Assembly: GCA_002441395.1 (NCBI GenBank)
Contig: DJVZ01000058.1
Location: forward strand, 69,026 to 74,466
Direction: 5' to 3'
DNA length: 5,441 nt
DNA from: Spirochaetaceae bacterium UBA6243
GTDB lineage: Bacteria; Spirochaetota; Spirochaetia; Treponematales; Rectinemataceae
Each line of letters starts with the position of its first letter. Within the stretch, counting starts at the first letter, position 1. Of the stretch, positions 1 through 5,441 are shown one piece after another. The notes below the pieces were generated by a model, which saw only the letters and a list, made by a program, of their open reading frames with translations, was not told the DNA's origin and made no database searches. The translations under genes were made by a program, and so were the position numbers.

Positions 1-432
1 AAGGAATGGTCGGGAAATTACCGATGGGACAGAAAGAACTGCTCTGGAGTAGAGTGAAGGTGATGGTGGGAGAAGGGCAGCTGAGCCTTAAGGAAGCAAG
101 CATTACGCTGAACGTCAGCTATCGACAAGCCAAGCGGATCGTCTCGAGGTACAGAGAGCAGGGGGAGGCAGGACTGCTGCATGGGTTCCAAGGAAGGAGA
201 TCCAACCATTGTTTGGACAGCGTGCTGTGTGAGCGTGTGTTTGAGGCCTACCGGACGACGGACACGGCGATGCAGCTTCTGTAGGCATGGATCAGGAACC
301 GACGATCGAAGAGCAGTTGAAGGGCATGACACCGAGAAGCCATTTTGAACGTGCCTGCGAGCGATTGGGGATTGAGGTGATCATCGCTTCCTCTAGCCCT
401 TGGAGAGGGGACATTTCTATTTAGGTTTGACA
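1..432 (+). mobile_element. Decayed insertion sequence, right-hand remnant
   Basis: This stretch holds the broken transposase described in the next entry, followed by GGGGACATTTCTATTT (407-422) and TTTGACA (426-432). That block resembles the terminal sequence of IS elements carrying this kind of transposase, from memory of the pattern and not from a search. The left end lies outside the window, so the inverted-repeat partner and the target duplication cannot be checked. At least two internal deletions are inferred: one removes most of the catalytic domain, the other removes everything between the catalytic core and the terminus. The element cannot make a working transposase. The TTGACA at 427-432 is a perfect -35 hexamer pointing outward into the next gene, but it is 41 bp from the nearest TATAAT and so does not pair with it. 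Confidence 0.6.
6..404 (+). pseudogene. IS transposase remnant (ISNCY/IS481-like), internally deleted and frameshifted
   Basis: The first part (6-284, 92 codons) contains the N-terminal helix-turn-helix of a DDE transposase. From about residue 7 it begins MGQKEL, continues with GQLSLKEASITLNVSYRQAKR, the recognition-helix region, and then RYREQGEAGLLHGFQGRRSN, the usual linker to the catalytic domain. ATG 24 may be the original start, since family members often begin MSQKEL. The frame ends at TAG 282-284. A second frame, open across 287-421, reads EPTIEEQLKGM, then SHFERACERLGIEVIIASSSP, which matches the region around the second catalytic Asp to just before the usual SPQAKGRVER motif with the catalytic Glu. 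After SSP the similarity stops. The first Asp region and everything from the Glu onward are missing, so the gene is dead. Family assignment is from memory; IS481/IS3-type relatives are possible. Confidence 0.75.
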
Positions 433-449
433 GGCAAAGAAAATTGTAC

Positions 450-479
450 TTGCAAAATTGAATCAAATGCTCCTATAAT
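450..479 (+). promoter_or_regulatory. Sigma70-type promoter of the M23 peptidase gene
   Basis: A -35 TTGCAA (450-455) and a perfect -10 TATAAT (474-479) are 18 bp apart, in an AT-rich stretch just after the IS remnant. The expected transcription start is near 486, giving a leader of about 27 nt that contains the AAGGAGAGG ribosome-binding site (493-501), 11 nt before the ATG at 513. The -10 is consensus and the -35 matches four of six positions. Prediction from sequence only. Confidence 0.7.
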
Positions 480-486
480 GGAGCAT
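467..486. repeat. Perfect 7-bp inverted repeat with the -10 hexamer as its spacer
   Basis: ATGCTCC (467-473) and GGAGCAT (480-486) are exact reverse complements, and the six bases between them are precisely TATAAT. Allowing one bulged base the arms extend to AAATGCTCC and GGAGCATATTT. A dyad over the -10 is a typical place for a repressor operator. It could also be chance, or a weak hairpin in a read-through transcript. No T-run follows, so it does not look like a terminator. Confidence 0.6.
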
Positions 487-512
487 ATTTATAAGGAGAG
501 GTAACGGGCAGA

Positions 513-1445
513 ATGGGAATTCGGCTTGACCGGAACAACTGGGTGTACTATATCGGGCGAGGATCGAACCTGAGGGCGCTGCTGTTATCAATAGGCTGCA
601 TGCTCGTCCTGCTTGGTTCGAGCTTCAGACCCTCCCCCGGCCCCATGTCCGCCCGCGGGGGATCCGATATAAACGACCCTGCGGTGGCCGAAGAGATTGC
701 AATGCCCGAACCCGAGGACAAGCTTGTCAAATATTCGGTGTATGAGGTCAAAAAAGGCGATACGCTTTCTGAAATTGCGGATGAGTTCGATGTATCCCTG
801 GATACGCTCATCAGCATCAACGGATTTACTTCCGCAAAGTCCCTGAGGCCCAAGCAGTTGCTCAAAGTGCCCAATCAGTCCGGGATCATCTATGTCGCGT
901 CGAAGGCATCGACGGTGCAGGAAATCGCTGATGCATACAATATCAGTGCCGACCGTATAGTCGACGCAAATGGACTGATGTCCGAAAACATTTCGTCCGG
1001 CAGGCCCCTTTTTTTGCCTGACGTTCGTCTCCCTGCCGCCAAGCTTCGGGAGATCGCCGGCACACTCTTCCAGTGGCCCGTGAGAGGACGCCTTACCTCT
1101 TGGTTTGGATGGCGCAAAGACCCTTTCACAGGGCGCCGTTCATTCCACAATGCCATCGATATCGCGGCACCCTATGGTTCGGCAATCGCCGCGCCCATGG
1201 ATGGCCGCGTAATAGAAACAGGCTATTCGCCCATCCTCGGCAAATATGTGATGATGTCACATTCCGGCGGCTGGAAAACATTGTTCGGGCATATGTCCGA
1301 GATTTTGGTCAGGGAAGGTCAGTATGTCTCGCAGGGGCGAACTTTGGGCCGAATCGGGACTACCGGGTACAGTACGGGGCCGCACGTCCACTTTGAAGTG
1401 ATCAAAAATGGGATTCTTGTCAATCCGCTGAACTATTTGCCTTGA
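513..1445 (+). CDS. LysM-domain M23 metallopeptidase (cell-wall endopeptidase)
   Basis: A 310-residue envelope protein predicted to bind and cut, or regulate cutting of, peptidoglycan cross-links. Residues 1-21 form a short cytoplasmic tail; 22-37 are a hydrophobic signal anchor (LLLSIGCMLVLL), so the rest is probably periplasmic. Two LysM domains follow: a good one at about 76-119 (VKKGDTLSEIADEFDVS) and a more divergent one at about 126-169 (ASTVQEIADAYNIS). The C-terminal M23/LytM domain spans about 186-310. Its zinc and catalytic residues are visible: H212 and D216 in HNAID, H260 in GHMSE, and H291/H293 in HVHFE. All expected residues are present, so it looks active. One oddity is Ala214 where most members have Gly (HxGxD). 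Cys29 is not a convincing lipobox cysteine because the hydrophobic stretch continues past it. AAGGAGAGG at 493-501 supports the ATG. It has its own promoter and a 58-bp gap to ptsI. Confidence 0.9.
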   Translation: MGIRLDRNNWVYYIGRGSNLRALLLSIGCMLVLLGSSFRPSPGPMSARGGSDINDPAVAEEIAMPEPEDKLVKYSVYEVKKGDTLSEIADEFDVSLDTLISINGFTSAKSLRPKQLLKVPNQSGIIYVASKASTVQEIADAYNISADRIVDANGLMSENISSGRPLFLPDVRLPAAKLREIAGTLFQWPVRGRLTSWFGWRKDPFTGRRSFHNAIDIAAPYGSAIAAPMDGRVIETGYSPILGKYVMMSHSGGWKTLFGHMSEILVREGQYVSQGRTLGRIGTTGYSTGPHVHFEVIKNGILVNPLNYLP

Positions 1446-1465
1446 AGCCCTGGCGGGCCTCTTAT

Positions 1466-1494
1466 TTGACGCGTAAGGAAATATCTGCTACAGT
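1466..1494 (+). promoter_or_regulatory. Probable promoter for ptsI giving a near-leaderless mRNA
   Basis: TTGACG (1466-1471, five of six consensus) and TACAGT (1489-1494, four of six) are separated by 17 bp. A start 6-8 bases after the -10 would fall at about 1500-1502, only a few bases before the ptsI ATG at 1504. The only purine-rich run nearby, AAGGAAA (1475-1481), is more than 20 nt from the ATG, too far for an ordinary Shine-Dalgarno, and would not be in a transcript starting here. Prediction from sequence only. Confidence 0.5.
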
Positions 1495-1503
1495 TGTCGC
1501 ATC

Positions 1504-3225
1504 ATGAGAATTACGAAAGGCATAGCCGTTTCTCCTGGCGTATCGATCGCGCCAGCTTTCATATTCATAGATGACTCCGCCGAAATACCCCAGTACCACA
1601 TCACCGTTGCGGACGTACAGAGCGAACTGGACCGTTTTCGTGAAGCTTCCCTGCTGGCGAAGAGAGAAATAGAGGCGCTGCGCGATCATGCGAAGAAAGA
1701 AGCCGGCGAAGAGCAGGCCGCCATCTTCGACGCACACCTCATGATGCTGGACGACCCTGAATTGCTTGATCAAATTGAATTTTCGCTCAATGATAACCTT
1801 TTCAATGTCGAATCGGCTATTCTTTCATTTGAAACCGAGATGGTCGACAAGCTTTCCTCGTCGCCCGATCCACTCATTCAGGAGCGCGTATCGGATGTGC
1901 ACGATGTGTTCAGGCGTATACTCGGCCACCTCAGCAAAAAGGAAAGGATTTCCCTCTCCGATATCGAGACCGAGATCATTCTTGTCGCGAAAGACCTCCT
2001 GCCTTCGGACATGGTGAGTATGTCGCGCAGTATGGTGCGCGGAATTGTGACCGAAGCGGGCGGACGTACAAGCCATGCGGCGATTTTGGCGCGAGCTTTC
2101 GAAATTCCCGCGGTGCTCGGCGTCGGGCCTGACTTTGTCGATCAGGTTAAGCCGGGGCAGCCCGTGTACGTTGATGGCGAAAAGGGAATAGTCGCTGTCG
2201 ATCCCGATGATGTTTTTATTCAGCGGGAAAAGGCGGCCCGCCTTGCCCGTGTCCAGCGCGAAAAAGAAAACAAGGGGCTCCGCGAGGTCTTTGCCCAGAC
2301 CAAGGATGGTACGCGGATTTCGCTCGTGGCGAACATAGAGATGCCCGACGAGGTGACGAATGCCATCGAATACGGTGCGGAGGGAATCGGGCTCTTCAGG
2401 TCCGAATTTCTGTTCCTGGGCGGGCACGTTCCCGGCGAAGAGGAGCAGTGCAAGGAATACACCAGAGTGGTACAGACTATGCAAGGCAGACCGGTGACCA
2501 TACGCACTCTCGATATCGGCGGCGACAAGGTGCTGCCGGAACTCGGCGCGATGGGCGAGAAAAACCCGCTCCTGGGCTGGAGGGCGATCCGGTTTTGTCT
2601 CGAAAAGACCGAACTGTTCAAGACCCAGCTCAGGGCGATCCTGCGCGCGTCGATCCATGGAAAAGTGAAAATCATGTTCCCCATGATAAGCACGATAGAT
2701 GAGCTTATCCGAGCACAGGGCCTTCTTGCGGAGGCAAAATGGGAATGCAAAGCACATGGCCACAGCGTCGAGCCGAACATTGAAACCGGCATAATGATCG
2801 AGGTTCCATCCGCGGCGATCTGCGCCGACGTGCTCTCCCGGTCCTGCGATTTCTTTTCGATTGGGACGAATGATTTGAGCCAGTACACGCTCGCGGTGGA
2901 CAGAGGCAACCAGAAGGTGGCATATCTCAACGAACCCTACAATATAGCGGTGCTGCGCCTTATAAGGATGACAATAGGGTATGGAGAACATGCCCATATA
3001 GATGTAAGCCTCTGCGGCGAAATGGCCGCAGATCCGGCAAGCGCGGTGCTGCTCGTAGGAATGGGCCTGCGAACCCTTTCGATGTCCGCCTCGGCAATAC
3101 CAGCGATTAAGCGCGTGCTCATGTCCATAACCATCGAAGAAGCCTCAGCGCTTGCCCATCAGGCTCTTTCCATGCACACTTCATCGCAGATCAGCGCGCT
3201 CCTGACATCGAAGCTCAACCTATAG
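1504..3225 (+). CDS. ptsI: Phosphoenolpyruvate-protein phosphotransferase (PTS Enzyme I)
   Basis: Cytoplasmic Enzyme I takes phosphate from PEP onto a histidine and passes it to HPr, the first step of the sugar PTS or of a regulatory phosphorelay. Length 573 residues is normal for PtsI (about 575 in E. coli). There is no N-terminal GAF domain, so it is not PtsP. The protein opens with KGIAVSPGVSIAPA. An HPr-binding helical region spans about 33-143. The swivelling phosphohistidine domain carries GGRTSHAAILAR with active H191. The C-terminal PEP-binding barrel (about 255-545) has GLFRSEFLF (R298), TIRTLDIGGDK (R334), IEVPSAA (E433), GTNDLSQYTLAVDR (N456, D457) and LCGEMA (C504). All key residues are present, so the enzyme should be active. 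The ATG fits the family start, but no Shine-Dalgarno lies at a normal distance. Der follows after 7 bp. No HPr, HprK or EII gene is in the window, so sugar transport versus regulation cannot be decided. Confidence 0.97.
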   Translation: MRITKGIAVSPGVSIAPAFIFIDDSAEIPQYHITVADVQSELDRFREASLLAKREIEALRDHAKKEAGEEQAAIFDAHLMMLDDPELLDQIEFSLNDNLFNVESAILSFETEMVDKLSSSPDPLIQERVSDVHDVFRRILGHLSKKERISLSDIETEIILVAKDLLPSDMVSMSRSMVRGIVTEAGGRTSHAAILARAFEIPAVLGVGPDFVDQVKPGQPVYVDGEKGIVAVDPDDVFIQREKAARLARVQREKENKGLREVFAQTKDGTRISLVANIEMPDEVTNAIEYGAEGIGLFRSEFLFLGGHVPGEEEQCKEYTRVVQTMQGRPVTIRTLDIGGDKVLPELGAMGEKNPLLGWRAIRFCLEKTELFKTQLRAILRASIHGKVKIMFPMISTIDELIRAQGLLAEAKWECKAHGHSVEPNIETGIMIEVPSAAICADVLSRSCDFFSIGTNDLSQYTLAVDRGNQKVAYLNEPYNIAVLRLIRMTIGYGEHAHIDVSLCGEMAADPASAVLLVGMGLRTLSMSASAIPAIKRVLMSITIEEASALAHQALSMHTSSQISALLTSKLNL

Positions 3226-3227
3226 GA
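3224..3227 (+). promoter_or_regulatory. Shine-Dalgarno of der, overlapping the ptsI stop codon
   Basis: AGGA begins within the ptsI stop codon TAG (3223-3225) and lies 5 nt before the ATG at 3233. An upstream ATG at 3229 is only 1 nt after it and opens a three-codon frame (M-Y-E-stop), so 3233 is the better start. The arrangement suggests der translation is coupled to the end of ptsI. Confidence 0.6.
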
Positions 3228-3232
3228 AATGT

Positions 3233-4663
3233 ATGAATAAAAAGGAAGTAGCTCGGAAAATATCGCCGCCGGGAAGCGGTGCGGAGCGCCAGGCGGATAT
3301 CGATATCTCCCCTGCAGTGCGCTATGAAAATCTGCCGCTGGTGGTCCTCGCGGGAAGACCGAATGTCGGCAAGTCCACTCTTTTTAACCGTCTTGTCGGA
3401 AAACGCCGGGCAATCACCGATCCAACGCCGGGTGTTACGCGCGACCCCATTGAAGAAGAGTGCGAATTATGGGGAACGGGCAGAAGGGTTCTGATGGCCG
3501 ACACGGGTGGGTTCAGGCTTGAGCGCGAGGGGCTGGACGAGCTGGTCGTGGCCAGAACTCTTGCGTATATAGAGAGGGCGAGTCTTATTCTGTTCATGGT
3601 GGATGTGACCGAAATAACGCCGGAGGATGAAGAATTTGCGGCGTTTTTGCGGCCGTATGCGAAGAAATTGGTGCTGGTGGTGAACAAGGCGGACAGTCCC
3701 GAGCGCGATGCGCTCGTATGGGCACACGCGCGGTGGGGATTCGATCCGATACTCTTTGTTTCGGCGGAACACAATCGGAATATCGATGAGCTTGAGGATG
3801 CCATTGTGGCGCGGCTTGATTTTTCGCGCGTGCGCGAGGTGGAAATTGACAAAGCGGATATCCGCATCGCGATCATGGGCAAGCCGAATACCGGAAAATC
3901 GACCCTCCTCAATGCGCTTGTCGGCCACGAGCGGAGTATCGTCTCTTCCGAGCCGGGGACGACCCGTGATGTCGTTGAAGGCCGCTTTCTATATAAGGGC
4001 AGGGGCATTACTGTCCTCGATACGGCAGGAATCCGCAGAAAGAAAAAGGTCACCGACAATGTCGAATATTATTCGGTGACACGGTCGATCGCTGTGGTAA
4101 GCAGGGCCGATGTGGTGATTCTGTTGATCGATGCGGAAGAAGGGCTTTCGGAGCAGGACAAGAAGATTGCGGCCTTTGCCGTGGAGGCGGGCCGGCCGGT
4201 AGTGCTTGTCCTGAGCAAGTGGGATAAAATGCCAAACATGAAGAATGCGTTTGAAGCGGCCCGCGACCGCCTGCGCTTCTTTTTTGGACAGATGGCGTAT
4301 GCGCCCGTCATTGCGATTTCGGCAAAGGGAGGGCAGGGGATCGACAAACTCATGTCGACGGTGGTGTCGCTCTATGGCAAGGCGAACAAGGTGATCGAGA
4401 CATCGCGGCTCAATCAGGCGGTCGCGGCGTGGGTCGAGGAAAGTCCGCCGCCGGCCGGCCCGCGCACCCGCTTCAAACTGCGCTACGCCGTCCAGGCCTC
4501 CGTGAATCCCCAGCGCTTCATTTTTTTCGTCACGCGCCCGGAAGCGGTGGCGGAATCGTATCGCAGTTTTCTCAAGAACAAGATTCGCCTCGAGCTTGGC
4601 CTCGATGGTATTCCTGTCCAGCTTGAGCTGCGTGCTTCCCGAAAAGACAGGCTGCGGAGTTAA
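3233..4663 (+). CDS. der: Ribosome biogenesis GTPase Der (EngA)
   Basis: An essential double-GTPase needed for maturation of the 50S ribosomal subunit. Length 476 residues; family members are usually 435-495. First GTPase domain: G1 GRPNVGKS (41-48), G2 PGVTRD (66-71), G3 DTGG (90-93), G4 NKAD (151-154), G5 SAEHNRN (177-183). Second GTPase domain: G1 GKPNTGKS (216-223), G2 PGTTRD (241-246), G3 DTAG (263-266), G4 SKWD (328-331), G5 SAKGGQG (363-369). A C-terminal KH-like RNA-binding domain covers about 385-470 (RFKLRYAVQASVNPQRFIFF). Two oddities: the second G4 has Ser in place of the usual Asn of NKxD, and about 32 extra polar residues precede the first domain compared with E. coli Der. A GTG at codon 29 could remove most of that tail but has no visible ribosome-binding site, so ATG 3233 is kept. 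It lies 7 bp after ptsI and 3 bp before the MerR-like gene, consistent with one operon. Confidence 0.97.
   Translation: MNKKEVARKISPPGSGAERQADIDISPAVRYENLPLVVLAGRPNVGKSTLFNRLVGKRRAITDPTPGVTRDPIEEECELWGTGRRVLMADTGGFRLEREGLDELVVARTLAYIERASLILFMVDVTEITPEDEEFAAFLRPYAKKLVLVVNKADSPERDALVWAHARWGFDPILFVSAEHNRNIDELEDAIVARLDFSRVREVEIDKADIRIAIMGKPNTGKSTLLNALVGHERSIVSSEPGTTRDVVEGRFLYKGRGITVLDTAGIRRKKKVTDNVEYYSVTRSIAVVSRADVVILLIDAEEGLSEQDKKIAAFAVEAGRPVVLVLSKWDKMPNMKNAFEAARDRLRFFFGQMAYAPVIAISAKGGQGIDKLMSTVVSLYGKANKVIETSRLNQAVAAWVEESPPPAGPRTRFKLRYAVQASVNPQRFIFFVTRPEAVAESYRSFLKNKIRLELGLDGIPVQLELRASRKDRLRS
4656..4659 (+). promoter_or_regulatory. Shine-Dalgarno of the MerR-like gene inside the end of der
   Basis: GGAG lies in the last der codons before its TAA (4661-4663), 7 nt before the ATG at 4667. 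It fixes this start and implies translational coupling with der. Confidence 0.65.
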
Positions 4664-4666
4664 ACC

Positions 4667-5071
4667 ATGCCTTACCTGAGCATTGGGCAGTTGGAAAAAC
4701 TTCTCTCGGTACCCGCGTCGACTTTGCGCTTCTGGGAGAAGTCGGTGCCTTTTCTGACCCCCCTGCGCACTAAATCCGGCCGCCGAACCTACTCGCTCTC
4801 TGAAGTTGCGCTGATAGCCCGCCTGAAGCATCTGGCGCTCGACAGAAAATTCGGTCTTCGCCGCGCGCAGCGCCTCCTGGAATTCGAGATGCTCTACGAA
4901 GATCAGGATTACAGAGCGAACATCAAGGCGCTTCGGGATGGAATCCTTCTTCTTATGATGGAAAGCGGGCAGTGGCAGCAGGCATATCGAGATTTTACAG
5001 TGAATGCAAAAAAATCGGGAAAGGAGTTATTCGATGGAGCAGAAGATCAAGCGTTTGATGGATTTCATTGA
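4667..5071 (+). CDS. MerR-family helix-turn-helix protein
   Basis: A 134-residue putative DNA-binding regulator. The N-terminal half is a MerR-type winged helix-turn-helix: SIGQLEKLLSVPASTLRFWE (5-24) forms the two helices, TPLRTKSGRRTYSLSEV (31-47) the wing, and LIARLKHLALDRKFGLRRAQRLLE (49-72) the second helical pair with the typical GL..A..LL pattern. The Trp in RFWE and the GRR.YS wing match the subgroup that reads R(Y/F)WE..FP.L.P.R...GRR. The C-terminal part (about 73-134) is short, with a helical, hydrophobic stretch (ILLLMM) and no metal-binding cysteines or effector domain that I recognise, so the ligand is unknown. ATG 4667 has GGAG 7 nt upstream. The last 38 bp overlap the M18 gene in another frame; the final residues (FDGAEDQAFDGFH) may be a poorly constrained tail forced by that overlap. 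Its target is unknown; regulation of its own operon is only a guess. Confidence 0.88.
   Translation: MPYLSIGQLEKLLSVPASTLRFWEKSVPFLTPLRTKSGRRTYSLSEVALIARLKHLALDRKFGLRRAQRLLEFEMLYEDQDYRANIKALRDGILLLMMESGQWQQAYRDFTVNAKKSGKELFDGAEDQAFDGFH
5021..5026 (+). promoter_or_regulatory. Strong Shine-Dalgarno of the M18 aminopeptidase, inside the MerR-like gene
   Basis: AAGGAG lies 7 nt before the ATG at 5034, an ideal spacing. It decides between this start and an in-frame ATG at 5004 that would add ten residues but has no comparable site upstream. Because it is inside the MerR-like coding region, ribosomes finishing that gene pass over it, which favours coupled translation. Confidence 0.75.
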
Positions 5072-5441
5072 TGCATCTCCTACGCCATTTCAGGCCGTCG
5101 ATAGTCTGATCAGCATGCTGGGTGCGATGGGCGCACAGGGGCTCGATGAACGGCAGGTATGGCAGCTCGAGCCCGGTGTTGTCTATTATGTCAGCCGTGG
5201 TGGCAGTTCGCTGGTCGCTTTCAGAATGGGTTTGAAGGCCCCTGCGGAAGCAGGTTTTTTGCTCGCAGGAGCCCATACCGATAGTCCCGCGCTCAAGATT
5301 CGCCCAGAGAAAGAACTTCAATCCGAAGGCTATATGCGGCTTGCGCTTGAGCCTTACGGCTCGCCGATTCTGTCCGGCTGGCTGGACAGACCGCTCGGCG
5401 TTGCGGGGAACGTTGCAGTTCGTGAAAATGACGGAGTCCTT
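5034..5441 (+). CDS. M18-family aminopeptidase (aspartyl aminopeptidase type), 3' end beyond the window
   Basis: The first 136 residues of a zinc-dependent aminopeptidase that removes N-terminal residues, often acidic ones, from peptides in the cytoplasm. It begins with the family hallmark LMDFIDASPTPFQAV (8-22), followed by WQLEPGVVYYVSRGGSSLVAF (43-63) and GAHTDSPALKIRP (79-91), where H81 is the first metal-ligand histidine. EPYGSPILSGWLDRPLGVAG (106-125) corresponds to the conserved YGG..H.W.DR.L..AG stretch; here the second Gly is Ser. M18 proteins are usually about 420-480 residues, so roughly 70% lies outside the window. The frame is open to the last base; nothing suggests a break. The ATG overlaps the MerR-like gene by 38 bp and has AAGGAG at 5021-5026. 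The exact subfamily (DNPEP/ApeB versus LAP4-type) cannot be settled from this fragment. Confidence 0.92.
   Translation, partial: MEQKIKRLMDFIDASPTPFQAVDSLISMLGAMGAQGLDERQVWQLEPGVVYYVSRGGSSLVAFRMGLKAPAEAGFLLAGAHTDSPALKIRPEKELQSEGYMRLALEPYGSPILSGWLDRPLGVAGNVAVRENDGVL

Noticed and set aside
535..602. Possible lipoprotein signal (Cys29 in the LSIGC stretch) in the M23 protein.
   Set aside because: The hydrophobic segment continues past the Cys (MLVLLG), which fits a signal anchor better than a lipobox at the end of the hydrophobic region.
1447..1468. Small hairpin (GCCC-TGGC-GGGC) followed by CTCTTATTT after the M23 stop, a possible terminator.
   Set aside because: The stem is only four base pairs and the following run is interrupted, so a rho-independent terminator is not supported.
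1825..2997. A long open frame of 390 codons on the - strand opposite ptsI.
   Set aside because: It lies wholly antisense to a well-conserved Enzyme I, is rich in His and Arg as expected for a shadow frame in GC-rich DNA, shows no recognisable domain, and has no convincing SD.
3229..3240. Three-codon frame (M-Y-E-stop) overlapping the der start.
   Set aside because: Its ATG is 1 nt from the AGGA, too close for efficient initiation; most likely chance.
3296..3307. 12-bp palindrome GATATCGATATC near the start of der.
   Set aside because: It lies inside coding sequence and is simply the codons for the repeated D-I-D-I; no promoter or other regulatory context is nearby.
5008..5014. A7 run near the end of the MerR-like gene; polymerase slippage losing one A would join the MerR-like frame to the M18 frame, which is open through this region.
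   Set aside because: The M18 gene has its own strong SD and family-typical N-terminus, and no HTH-M18 fusion is known to me, so a programmed event is not needed to explain the arrangement.

Overview
The window is ordinary bacterial chromosome of medium-high GC. It runs from a decayed insertion-sequence end into a tight block of housekeeping genes, all on the + strand. The likely source is a spirochaete (Spirochaetales/Treponema-like). That is a low-to-moderate confidence inference from the style of the Der sequence (GKPNTGKST in the second GTPase domain), a membrane-anchored LysM-M23 protein and a ptsI without an N-terminal GAF domain. No 16S rRNA or other decisive marker is present.

Layout. 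Bases 1-432 hold the wreck of an IS transposase. An intact N-terminal helix-turn-helix region is joined, after a large internal deletion and frame change, to a short piece of the catalytic core, and that piece is cut off again against what looks like the IS terminus. Next comes a clear sigma70-type promoter whose -10 hexamer sits exactly in the middle of a perfect 7-bp inverted repeat (467-486). It drives a LysM/M23 cell-wall peptidase gene (513-1445).

A 58-bp gap follows. It carries a second promoter-like pair (1466-1494) placed so that ptsI (Enzyme I, 1504-3225) would be read from a nearly leaderless mRNA, and no Shine-Dalgarno sequence is seen at a normal distance from its ATG. From ptsI onward the genes look like one operon: der/engA (3233-4663, 7-bp gap), a small MerR-type helix-turn-helix protein (4667-5071, 3-bp gap) and an M18 aminopeptidase (5034 to beyond the window edge, overlapping the MerR gene by 38 bp). 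The last three starts each have a Shine-Dalgarno sequence at or inside the end of the preceding gene, which suggests translational coupling.

Functionally the block joins envelope maintenance (M23), PEP-dependent phosphotransfer (Enzyme I), 50S ribosome assembly (Der), a putative regulator and peptide turnover. I see no CRISPR array, tRNA, rRNA, phage gene or obvious new defence or biosynthetic system. The items most worth checking are the dyad centred on the -10, the leaderless-looking ptsI start, the Ser in the G4 motif of the second Der GTPase domain, and the structure of the IS remnant.
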